Shown in pieces: positions 14,212 through 21,883 of a stretch of DNA of 22,815 bases (its first letter is position 1; every line of letters starts with the position of its first letter). The DNA lies in assembly GCA_029007015.1 (NCBI GenBank), contig JAQXHB010000098.1, positions 1-22,815 on the forward strand, given 5' to 3'. The position numbers were made by a program, and so were the translations under genes. A model generated the notes under the pieces. It was not told the DNA's origin and made no database searches. It worked only from the letters and a program-made list of their open reading frames with translations. This DNA is from Bacillota bacterium (lineage in GTDB: Bacteria > Bacillota > Clostridia > Oscillospirales > Acutalibacteraceae).

Positions 14212-15143
14212 TGTTTATCGGTTTTGATACCAGCAACTACACCACTTCGGCCGCGGCATATGATGCCGCCAGACGTGAGATGCACTCATTCAAGCGGCTT
14301 CTGCCGGTCAAAGAGGGGCAACTCGGTCTGCGCCAGAGCGACGCGCTGTTTCACCATGTTCAGCAGATGCCCGAGATTGCATCTCAGGCGATTGCGGCGT
14401 GCGGCGGCTCGATAGATGCAGTCGGCGCATCCACACAGCCGCGTGCGGTTAATGGCAGTTACATGCCCTGCTTCAGCGCCGGCACAACGGTTGCACGTGC
14501 AGTAGCCGACACCGCAGGTGTGCCGCTGTACGGCTTTTCCCATCAGCAGGGGCATATTGCCGCGGCGCTTTATTCTGCCGGGCGTGTTGATTTGCTTGAC
14601 AGCCGTTTTATTGCCTTTCACTTTTCGGGCGGCACATCCGAGGCGGTGCTGGTGACGCCCGACCGTCAGCAGATAATTAAATGCGACATGATTGCCCATT
14701 CGACCGACCTAAAGGCAGGTCAGGCGATTGACCGTGTAGGAGTCATGCTCGGACTGCCCTTTCCTGCCGGGCCGGCGCTTGAAGTTTTGGCCGCCGACGC
14801 ACCGCCGAGCGGCAAAATCAAGTTGTCTATGAACGGCGCCGACCCCAGCATATCCGGCCTTGAAAACAAGTGCAAAAAGATGCTCGGTGACGGTATCGCT
14901 CCGGCTGTTATTGCCCGATTTGCCATTGACTACATCTGCGCCGTTGTTGAGTGCATGAGCGAGCGGCTGATATCTCAGTACGGTCGTTTGCCGCTGGTGT
15001 ATGCCGGCGGAGTTATGAGCAACAAAATCATTGCAAATCGCATAACCGAGCGGTTTGGCGGCTGTTTTGCCGAGCCACAGTATTCCTCTGACAATGCGGC
15101 CGGCATTGCTCTGCTCGCGGCTGTCAAGTCAAAATCGGTGTGA
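14211..15143 (+). CDS. Stand-alone TsaD/Kae1-like ASKHA-fold protein
   Basis: A 310-residue relative of TsaD (the t6A37 threonylcarbamoyltransferase, formerly peptidase M22/Gcp), clearly diverged. It keeps the metal-site histidines HQQGH (H111, H115) and the C-terminal Asp (SSDNAAGIA, D294). It also has nucleotide-site elements FSGGTSE (138-144), GQAIDRVG (170-177) and GGVMSN (266-271). It starts at the ATG overlapping the nusB stop by one base (TAATG), suggesting coupling; no strong ribosome site is seen. Similar paralogues occur beside nusB and xseA in other Clostridia, usually besides a canonical tsaD. Its reaction is unknown. It could act in tRNA modification, but this is not shown. Confidence 0.85.
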   Translation: MFIGFDTSNYTTSAAAYDAARREMHSFKRLLPVKEGQLGLRQSDALFHHVQQMPEIASQAIAACGGSIDAVGASTQPRAVNGSYMPCFSAGTTVARAVADTAGVPLYGFSHQQGHIAAALYSAGRVDLLDSRFIAFHFSGGTSEAVLVTPDRQQIIKCDMIAHSTDLKAGQAIDRVGVMLGLPFPAGPALEVLAADAPPSGKIKLSMNGADPSISGLENKCKKMLGDGIAPAVIARFAIDYICAVVECMSERLISQYGRLPLVYAGGVMSNKIIANRITERFGGCFAEPQYSSDNAAGIALLAAVKSKSV

Positions 15144-15154
15144 GGTGAGACAAG

Positions 15155-16369
15155 GTGAACGACAGTTTGATTTTTTCTGTATCACAACTCAACGGCTATG
15201 TCAAAAGGTCGCTTGAGAACGACCCGAATTTGACCAATATATATGTTGTAGGTGAGATATCAAATTTCACCAATCACTACAAATCAGGGCATTTTTATAT
15301 GTCGCTCAAGGATGACGGCGCTGTTATCAAGGCGGTCATGTTTCGCTCGGCCGCGTCTCGCGTGCGCTTTGATGTGCAAAACGGTATGCGCGTCGTCTGT
15401 CGCGGCCGCGTCTCTCTGTATGAACGCGACGGCTCATATCAGTTTTACATCGACCAAATGCAGCCCGACGGCGCGGGAGCGCTTCAACTGGCGTTTGAGC
15501 AGTTGACACAGAGGCTGCGCGGCGAGGGGCTGTTTGATGAGAGCCACAAGCGCCCTCTGCCGAAGTACCCGTCGCAGATAGCGGTCATCACCTCTGACAC
15601 CGGAGCCGCAGTGCAGGATATACGCAACATACTGTCGAGGCGGTGCCCATCGGTTAGGATGATTATGTGCCCCGTTTTGGTGCAGGGTGACGGCGCCGCG
15701 CCGCAACTGATTGATGCCGTAAATCGTGTTAACGCCGCCGAGTGCGCCGACCTAATTATTATCGGTCGCGGCGGCGGGTCACTGGAGGACCTTTGGGCGT
15801 TTAACGATGAAGGGCTTGCGCGGGCAATATTTGGGTCGCACATTCCGGTTATCAGTGCCGTCGGTCATGAGACCGATTTTACAATATGCGATTTTGTTTC
15901 CGATGTTCGCGCACCGACACCGTCGGCGGCCGCGGAATTGGCTGTACCCGACCGGCGCGAAGTGGCCGATTACATAGCCGTTCTGCTCAATAGGTCAGCC
16001 CGAGCCGTTTCGGCACAGGCGCGGCAGTACCGACTGCGCCTTGACCACTGTGTGAACAGCCGCATGATGGCGGCGCCGATGCAACTGACCGAGCGCTGCC
16101 GCGAGCGCCTTGACTACACCGTGCGCGACTGTACGGCCGCATTTTCGGCCGCCGTCGGCAATTACCGCCAAAGTTTAAGTGTTGTGTGTGCCAGACTGGC
16201 GGCGCTCAATCCGCTCTCAACATTGGCACGCGGGTATTCGATTGCATCGTCCGGCGGACGGGTAATCGGCAGTGTAGGTAATTTGAATGTGGGCCAAAAA
16301 TTTAATTTGCGCTTGTCCGACGGCGAGGCGGAATGTACTGTCGAGCGAGTAAACAGATTGGAGAATTGA
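15155..16369 (+). CDS. xseA: Exodeoxyribonuclease VII large subunit
   Basis: A 404-residue catalytic subunit of the exonuclease that degrades single-stranded DNA from both ends, acting with XseB. The N-terminal OB fold (about 1-100) is followed by the nuclease domain. Residues reported as important in the E. coli enzyme appear at the same positions: D155 (TGAAVQDIRN), R205 (IIGRGGGSLEDLW), H238 and D241 (VGHETDFT). The C-terminal helical region (about 270-370) binds the small subunits. The start is GTG 15155 with GAGGTGA ending 6 bases before it. xseB starts one base after its stop. Confidence 0.95.
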   Translation: MNDSLIFSVSQLNGYVKRSLENDPNLTNIYVVGEISNFTNHYKSGHFYMSLKDDGAVIKAVMFRSAASRVRFDVQNGMRVVCRGRVSLYERDGSYQFYIDQMQPDGAGALQLAFEQLTQRLRGEGLFDESHKRPLPKYPSQIAVITSDTGAAVQDIRNILSRRCPSVRMIMCPVLVQGDGAAPQLIDAVNRVNAAECADLIIIGRGGGSLEDLWAFNDEGLARAIFGSHIPVISAVGHETDFTICDFVSDVRAPTPSAAAELAVPDRREVADYIAVLLNRSARAVSAQARQYRLRLDHCVNSRMMAAPMQLTERCRERLDYTVRDCTAAFSAAVGNYRQSLSVVCARLAALNPLSTLARGYSIASSGGRVIGSVGNLNVGQKFNLRLSDGEAECTVERVNRLEN

Positions 16370-16370
16370 G

Positions 16371-16565
16371 ATGGATTTTAACGCTATGATGGAGCGGCTG
16401 GAGCAAATTGTCAAACTGCTTGAGGGCGGCGAGACAACTTTGGAACAGTCGATTGAACTGTATAAGGAGGCCACCGAACTGGCCGACAAATGCAATCAGC
16501 GGCTCAAAAAGGCCGAACTGAGCATAGTACAACTGACCGAAGCCGAGGGTGAAAAAGATGAGTAA
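16371..16565 (+). CDS. xseB: Exodeoxyribonuclease VII small subunit
   Basis: A 64-residue helical protein that coats the XseA helix and is needed for assembly of the nuclease. The pattern MERLEQIVKLLEGGETTLEQ then SIELYKEA, with later LKKAELSI, is standard for the family. The length is typical. GGAG lies about 8 bases before ATG. The 3' end overlaps ispA by 8 bases. Confidence 0.94.
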   Translation: MDFNAMMERLEQIVKLLEGGETTLEQSIELYKEATELADKCNQRLKKAELSIVQLTEAEGEKDE

Positions 16566-17445
16566 CTCATGTTCAATGCTCGATGAGCACATCAGCCGGT
16601 TTAATAAACACATCGGTGAATATATGCCGCGTGAAAACCCTCTTTACAACAGCGTTATAGATGCGATGAATTATTCGCTTACGGCCGGCGGCAAACGGAT
16701 ACGGCCGGCGCTTGTATATGAATTTTGCACTGCCTGCGGCGGCAACGCGGACGATGCTTCGGCCGCCGCGTGCGCTGTGGAGATGATACACACATATTCG
16801 CTTATTCACGACGATTTGCCGTGTATGGATGACGATGACTTTAGGCGCGGCAGACAGTCGTGCCATAAGGCATTCGGTGAGGATATTGCCCTGCTGGCGG
16901 GAGATGCACTTCAGGCGCTCGCCTTTGAGACGGTGGCCAAAACTCCTGAGTCGGTTGACAGCCGCCGCGTGCTGAAAGCGTCTGCCTTTCTGGCCAAGCG
17001 GTGCGGCGCCGCCGGCATGGTCGGCGGTCAGATAATCGACCTTGCGTGCGAGGGACGCCATGCTCCCATAGATACCCTGACCACCATGTATTTGTTAAAG
17101 ACGGGCGCGCTTATCGAGGCGGCATCGGTGATGGGCTGTATCATCGGCGGCGGAAGCAAGGAGCAGATAGCGGCCGCTTCATCGTTTGCAAACAAACTCG
17201 GTTTGGCCTTTCAAATTCAGGACGATGTGCTCGATGTGGAGGGGGACGAGGCTCTGCTCGGCAAGCCGATTGGCAGTGACGAGGCAAGCGATAAGTCTAC
17301 CTATGTCTCGCTCATCGGATTGAGTCACAGCAAGGAACTGGTCAAAAAGTACACCGATGAGGCCAAAGGGGCGCTTGAGATATTCGGCAGTCGGGCCGAC
17401 CGTTTGCGTGATTTGGCCGATTACCTGATAATCAGACAGAAATAA
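16558..17445 (+). CDS. ispA: Polyprenyl (farnesyl/geranylgeranyl) diphosphate synthase
   Basis: A 295-residue trans-prenyltransferase that condenses IPP with allylic diphosphates, probably to farnesyl diphosphate for undecaprenol and quinone precursors. The first Asp-rich motif is DDLPCMDDDD (85-94, with FRRG after) and the second is QDDVLD (221-226). GGKRIRP at 44-50 binds IPP. The frame opens at GTG 16549, but GAGGGTG at 16545-16551 lies 6 bases before ATG 16558, so the ATG is used. It overlaps xseB by 8 bases. Chain length specificity cannot be fixed by eye. Its operon partner dxs supplies the same pathway. Confidence 0.94.
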   Translation: MSNSCSMLDEHISRFNKHIGEYMPRENPLYNSVIDAMNYSLTAGGKRIRPALVYEFCTACGGNADDASAAACAVEMIHTYSLIHDDLPCMDDDDFRRGRQSCHKAFGEDIALLAGDALQALAFETVAKTPESVDSRRVLKASAFLAKRCGAAGMVGGQIIDLACEGRHAPIDTLTTMYLLKTGALIEAASVMGCIIGGGSKEQIAAASSFANKLGLAFQIQDDVLDVEGDEALLGKPIGSDEASDKSTYVSLIGLSHSKELVKKYTDEAKGALEIFGSRADRLRDLADYLIIRQK

Positions 17446-17458
17446 GGAATAACCGATA

Positions 17459-17935
17459 ATGAATATTTTTGAGAATTATACACTGATAAGTGCTGTTATA
17501 GCATGGTTTATTGCGCAGGTGTTAAAGGTAATTTTAACACTCGTTACAACCAAAAAATTTCAGATAGAGCGAATGGTCGGCCCCGGAGGCATGCCGAGTG
17601 CACACTCCGCCAGCGTATGTGCGCTGACTGTCGCTGTGCTTTTTCAGTACGGCGCCGCGTCGGTTGAGTTCGCCATCTGTTTTGTACTTTCGACCATTGT
17701 TATATATGACGCGACCAGCGTGCGCTGGCAGGCGGGCGAACAAGCCAAGGCCATCAACAAATCATACAAGAAAATCAACGAACTTATTAACGGTGAAAAC
17801 ACCGAGCCGCTGACCCTTGAAGATTTGAAAGAGGTTCTCGGCCACACCAAGTTGGAGGCTCTGGCCGGTGCCGTGCTTGGCACCGTTGTGGCTATTGTTA
17901 TGCACTTCATTTACATAGGAGGCAATTTATACTGA
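17459..17935 (+). CDS. Divergent PAP2 family membrane protein (DUF212, YuiD-like)
   Basis: A 158-residue membrane protein with about four hydrophobic segments and the family motif GPGGMPSAHSA at 41-51. This recalls the PSGH motif of PAP2 acid phosphatases and supplies a possible catalytic His (H49). YDATSVRWQAGEQA follows in the second half. Relatives are annotated as divergent PAP2 proteins with no settled function. Position between ispA and dxs suggests a link to prenyl phosphates, which is inference. AAGGAA lies 9 bases before ATG. Its TGA overlaps the dxs ATG. Confidence 0.88.
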   Translation: MNIFENYTLISAVIAWFIAQVLKVILTLVTTKKFQIERMVGPGGMPSAHSASVCALTVAVLFQYGAASVEFAICFVLSTIVIYDATSVRWQAGEQAKAINKSYKKINELINGENTEPLTLEDLKEVLGHTKLEALAGAVLGTVVAIVMHFIYIGGNLY

Positions 17936-19758
17936 TGCTTGATAAAATCAAATCACCCGACGATATTAAGCAACTGAATAACGCCGAACTAAACTCGCTT
18001 TGTGATGAAATACGCGCAAGGCTTATTGATACCGTGTCCAAAAACGGCGGACATCTCTCATCTAATCTCGGCTGTGTTGAACTGACGGTGGCCATGCACC
18101 GCGCCTTTGATTCGCCGCGTGATACATTTTTGTTCGATGTCGGCCATCAGTCGTATGTGCACAAACTGCTTACCGGCCGCAATGATCGCTTTGACACCAT
18201 TCGCAAGGCGGGCGGCCTGTCGGGTTTTATGAACCCGGACGAAAGCGAACATGACGGCTTCGTCAGCGGTCACAGCAGTAACTCCATTTCGGCCGCGCTT
18301 GGCATTGCTACTGCCAAACGGCTTCGAGGTGACGACAGTTATACCGTGGCTGTGATAGGCGACGGCGCGCTGACCGGCGGTCTCGCCTTTGAGGGGCTTA
18401 ATAACGCCGCACGCAGTCATACCCGGCTGATAATCATACTAAATGACAACAAGATGAGTATATCTCGCAATGTTGGCGCCTTTTCGCGCCATTTGCAGAG
18501 TTTGCGCATGCGCTCGGACTACATAAAAACCAAGCGCAGTGTCAAAAACCGGCTGGACAGGGTGCCGCTTATCGGGCGGCCGCTGTCGGTGGGCATCAGC
18601 AATGTTAAGTCATTTTTTAGGCAAGCGTTGCTCGGCTCAAACATATTTGAGTCGATCGGATTTTACTACATGGGGCCGGTCGACGGCCACAATATTGAGG
18701 CCGTCCAGTCCCTGCTGGAGGCGGCTAAACTGTCCAATCAGCCGGTGGTACTGCATGTGTGCACAACCAAGGGCAAGGGCTACACATTTGCCGAGCGCAA
18801 TCCAAGGGATTACCACGGTGTGCCGTCGTTTGATGTTACTACCGGCGACTATACGAGCGGCAGTGAAAACTATTCGTCGCAGTTCGGCCGCTATCTGTGC
18901 GATATCGCCGAGCGTGACCATTCGGTGTGTGCCATTACCGCCGCAATGACAGAGGGCACCGGGTTGGGTGAGTTCAGAGAGAAGTTCAAAGCGCGCTTTT
19001 TCGATGTCGGCATTGCCGAGCAACACGCCGTTACCTTTGCCGCCGGTTTGGCGCGCAAGGGTATGAAGCCGGTGTTCGCGGTTTATTCCTCGTTTTTACA
19101 GCGCGGCTATGACCAGGTACTGCACGACGCCGCCATAAAGGGTGAACACATCGTTTTGTGCGTCGACCGCGCCGGTGTCGTCGGTGACGACGGCGTGACC
19201 CATCAAGGATTGTTCGATATTCCCATGCTAATGGGCATACCGGGCGTTACAATATTTGCACCGTCTTGTTACAGCGACCTAAAGGCCATGCTCAGTACGG
19301 CTGTTTATGACACGCCGGGAGTCGCTGTTGTTCGCTATCCGCGCGGCGGCCAATCGGAAATGCCCGACGGATACTCTGCAACAGTCGAACCGTTTAGCGT
19401 GTTCGGCAGTGGCGGCGGCACCGCCGTTGTCACCTACGGGCGCACATTTTCTGCGGCGTATGCGGCGGCCAATGGGGAAAATGCCGATGTTATCAAGTTG
19501 AATTGCATAAAGCCGCTTGATGAGCGCCTAATCGACACTCTCAAAAGGTACGACAAGGTTGTTTTTGTAGAGGAATCAATGAAACTCGGCAGTGCCGGCG
19601 CCGCAGTTGCCGACCGACTGATGGAGAGCGGCTACGGCGGCAGATTTATTCACCGCGCCGTTGACGACCGATTTGTTCAGCAGGGTAATGTGCAGAATGT
19701 ACTGCATGAATACGGATTGGACGCCGAAGGCATTGCGGCGCTGATAAAGGGGGAGTGA
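17935..19758 (+). CDS. dxs: 1-deoxy-D-xylulose-5-phosphate synthase
   Basis: A 607-residue thiamine diphosphate enzyme joining pyruvate and glyceraldehyde 3-phosphate, the first step of the MEP isoprenoid route. Landmarks: H40, DVGHQ at 68-72, GHSSNS at 112-117, ThDP/Mg motif GDGALTGG (142-149) with ILNDNKMSIS (168-177), GPVDGHN (247-253) and the catalytic AEQHAV (361-366, E362). The length is close to the usual 620. AGGAGG at 17917-17922 is 12 bases before the ATG, which overlaps the previous stop as TGATG. The gene ends in codons that also form the tlyA ribosome site. Confidence 0.96.
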   Translation: MLDKIKSPDDIKQLNNAELNSLCDEIRARLIDTVSKNGGHLSSNLGCVELTVAMHRAFDSPRDTFLFDVGHQSYVHKLLTGRNDRFDTIRKAGGLSGFMNPDESEHDGFVSGHSSNSISAALGIATAKRLRGDDSYTVAVIGDGALTGGLAFEGLNNAARSHTRLIIILNDNKMSISRNVGAFSRHLQSLRMRSDYIKTKRSVKNRLDRVPLIGRPLSVGISNVKSFFRQALLGSNIFESIGFYYMGPVDGHNIEAVQSLLEAAKLSNQPVVLHVCTTKGKGYTFAERNPRDYHGVPSFDVTTGDYTSGSENYSSQFGRYLCDIAERDHSVCAITAAMTEGTGLGEFREKFKARFFDVGIAEQHAVTFAAGLARKGMKPVFAVYSSFLQRGYDQVLHDAAIKGEHIVLCVDRAGVVGDDGVTHQGLFDIPMLMGIPGVTIFAPSCYSDLKAMLSTAVYDTPGVAVVRYPRGGQSEMPDGYSATVEPFSVFGSGGGTAVVTYGRTFSAAYAAANGENADVIKLNCIKPLDERLIDTLKRYDKVVFVEESMKLGSAGAAVADRLMESGYGGRFIHRAVDDRFVQQGNVQNVLHEYGLDAEGIAALIKGE

Positions 19759-19760
19759 GC

Positions 19761-20573
19761 GTGGCCGAAAAGTTGAGACTGGACACAGCCGTCTTTGAAC
19801 AGGGCTATGCCGATAGCCGCGAGCGGGCCAAAGCGCTCATTATGGCCGGCGTTGTTTATGTGAATAATCAAAAGGCGGACAAGCCGGGCATGACACTCAA
19901 GGAGGGAGACAGTCTGGAGGTTCGCGACAACGCCCTTAAGTATGTCAGCCGCGGCGGATATAAACTGGAAAAGGCAATTGAGGTTTACCCAATTAACCTC
20001 AGCGGTGCGGTCTGTGCCGATATCGGCGCATCGACCGGCGGATTTACCGACTGCATGCTGCAAAACGGAGCGGCCAAGATTTACGCTGTCGATGTCGGCT
20101 ACGGCCAACTTGCATGGCAGTTGAGATGCGATGAGCGCGTCGTCAATATGGAGCGCACCAATTTTCGCCATGTTACGGCCGAGCAGATTCCCGAGCCGCT
20201 CGACTTTGCCAGTGTCGATGTGTCATTCATTTCACTCAAACTCATTTTGCCGGTACTGCACAGCCTGCTCGGTGACGGCAAAACGGCCGTCACCCTCATC
20301 AAACCGCAGTTTGAGGCAGGGCGTGAGTCGGTTGGCAAGAAGGGCGTCGTGCGCGACCCCGCCGTGCATAGGCGCGTACTGGAAACGGTGACGCAGTTTA
20401 TGCTTGAGTGCGGTTTTTCGGTGCTCGGCGTCGAGTATTCGCCCATTAAGGGACCGCAGGGAAACATTGAGTATTTGGCATATATCAGAAAAGATGCCGA
20501 GCCTAAAATGTGCCAATTCTCGGCTGAAAAGTTGGTCGAGGAGTCACATAAACAACTATCAAAGGGGGAGTGA
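19761..20573 (+). CDS. tlyA: TlyA family rRNA 2'-O-methyltransferase
   Basis: A 270-residue protein with an N-terminal S4 RNA-binding domain (1-60) and a FtsJ/RrmJ-like SAM methyltransferase domain. The SAM motif ADIGASTGGFTDC is at 86-98, and the Lys/Asp/Lys/Glu-type residues are visible in RGGYKLEKA, VDVSFISL and LIKPQFEAGRE. Mycobacterial TlyA 2'-O-methylates cytidines in 16S and 23S rRNA; older names call it hemolysin A. The frame can start at GTG 19755 or 19761. AAGGGGGAG (19747-19755) overlaps the first and is 5 bases before the second, so 19761 is used. Confidence 0.93.
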   Translation: MAEKLRLDTAVFEQGYADSRERAKALIMAGVVYVNNQKADKPGMTLKEGDSLEVRDNALKYVSRGGYKLEKAIEVYPINLSGAVCADIGASTGGFTDCMLQNGAAKIYAVDVGYGQLAWQLRCDERVVNMERTNFRHVTAEQIPEPLDFASVDVSFISLKLILPVLHSLLGDGKTAVTLIKPQFEAGRESVGKKGVVRDPAVHRRVLETVTQFMLECGFSVLGVEYSPIKGPQGNIEYLAYIRKDAEPKMCQFSAEKLVEESHKQLSKGE

Positions 20574-20575
20574 CG

Positions 20576-21421
20576 GTGGTAATCGCGCTCATCATAAACG
20601 CCGAAAAGGCCAATTCGGCATCGGTTGCGCAGACGGTCGCAGACCGCCTGAATGGCCTCGGGTGCGAGGTGCTTGTGTCGGAGCACTCGGCGGTGATGCC
20701 GAGCGGCTGCCGCACGGGCGCAAGCGATGATGAAATTATCCGTTGCTGTGACGCCGTTATTACGGTCGGCGGCGACGGCACGATAATTCACGCGGCAAAG
20801 ACGGCGGCCCGGTTTTGCAAGGCTGTGCTGGGCGTCAACACCGGCAGGGTCGGATATTTGGCCACTTTGGAGCCGGACGAGATTTGCCTGCTCGACCGTC
20901 TGCCCGCAGGTGACTATACCATTGAGCACCGTATGATGCTTGAGGCGACTGTATCGAGCGACCCCAACCGTATCTACAACTGCATTAACGATGTCAGTGT
21001 CAATACAAGCGCAGTGTGCGGAATGATTGATTTATCGGTGGCGAGAGACGGCGAAAACTGCATTTCTTTTCGCGGTGATGGCTTGATTTTGGCCACACCG
21101 ACCGGCTCAACGGCATATTCGCTGTCGGCCGGCGGCCCGGTTGTTGACCCGCTCATTGACTGCATGCTGGTCACGCCGGTCTGCCCTCACTCGGTATTTG
21201 CAAAGCCGCTGGTGATATCGGCTGACCGCCAGTTGAGCGTAAATGCTCACGGCCGTCAGGACAGTGAAATTTATGTCTGCATCGACGGAGACAGTACATT
21301 CAGGCTGGGCGCCGGCGACAACCTGACAGTGCGCCGTTCAGAGGGGATTACGGCCGATTTTATCAACATCAAGCAAAACTCTTTCTTTGATGTTTTGTGC
21401 AATAAAATGAAGATAGTTTGA
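20576..21421 (+). CDS. nadK: NAD kinase
   Basis: A 281-residue enzyme that phosphorylates NAD to NADP. GGDGT is at 65-69, with VNTGRVGYLA (87-96), the Asn-Asp of INDV (N138, D139) and TPTGSTAYSLSAGGP (174-188), all standard. Starts are possible at GTG 20570 or 20576. AAGGGGGAG at 20562-20570 fits only the second, with 5 bases of spacing. The junction copies the dxs/tlyA one almost exactly. It precedes argR and recN, as is usual in Firmicutes. Confidence 0.95.
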   Translation: MVIALIINAEKANSASVAQTVADRLNGLGCEVLVSEHSAVMPSGCRTGASDDEIIRCCDAVITVGGDGTIIHAAKTAARFCKAVLGVNTGRVGYLATLEPDEICLLDRLPAGDYTIEHRMMLEATVSSDPNRIYNCINDVSVNTSAVCGMIDLSVARDGENCISFRGDGLILATPTGSTAYSLSAGGPVVDPLIDCMLVTPVCPHSVFAKPLVISADRQLSVNAHGRQDSEIYVCIDGDSTFRLGAGDNLTVRRSEGITADFINIKQNSFFDVLCNKMKIV

Positions 21422-21432
21422 GAGGTGTTATC

Positions 21433-21873
21433 ATGCAACAGTTACGACAGGCTAAAATTTTGGAACTGATATCCGACCACGCAATTGAGACGCAGGAGGA
21501 ACTGCTCGCACAACTGCGCGAAGCCGGATTTGAAGTGACTCAGGCAACGGTGTCGCGCGATATAAAGAAACTGCGTCTGTACAAAACGCACGATGCAAAC
21601 GGCAACTACTGCTATGCCGTCAATGCGCCTAACCAGCACCGCGGCATGAACGGCATTTTGTCCGAGACGGTGCTCAGCGTTAAGTATTCGTTTAACAATG
21701 TTGTCATTCACTGCCGCTCCGGTATGGCTCAGGCTGTCTGTCAGACCATCGACGATATGCGCCTCAGTCAGGTGCTCGGCACCATCGGCGGCGATGATAC
21801 CATACTTATCGTCACCGAGGGCACAGAGCAGTCAGAGCAGTTGTGCGATATAATAAACGATTTGATAAAGTAG
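21433..21873 (+). CDS. argR: Arginine repressor ArgR/AhrC
   Basis: A 146-residue hexameric regulator of arginine biosynthesis and catabolism. The N-terminal winged helix (1-65) carries the recognition segment TQATVSRDIKKL (36-47). The C-terminal domain (80-146) binds arginine and hexamerises, with GTIGGDDTILIV at 116-127. The frame opens at TTG 21418, but AGAGGTG at 21421-21427 is 5 bases before ATG 21433, so that start is taken. It lies just before recN, the usual place in Bacillus and Clostridia. No ARG-box is evident close by. Confidence 0.95.
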   Translation: MQQLRQAKILELISDHAIETQEELLAQLREAGFEVTQATVSRDIKKLRLYKTHDANGNYCYAVNAPNQHRGMNGILSETVLSVKYSFNNVVIHCRSGMAQAVCQTIDDMRLSQVLGTIGGDDTILIVTEGTEQSEQLCDIINDLIK

Positions 21874-21883
21874 GTGAGGGACA

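Noticed and set aside
20099..20929. 276-residue minus-strand ORF
   Set aside because: It lies antisense to tlyA and nadK, both identified by clear motifs. Its sequence is unlike any family I know and it has no ribosome site. It is a shadow of GC-rich codon use.
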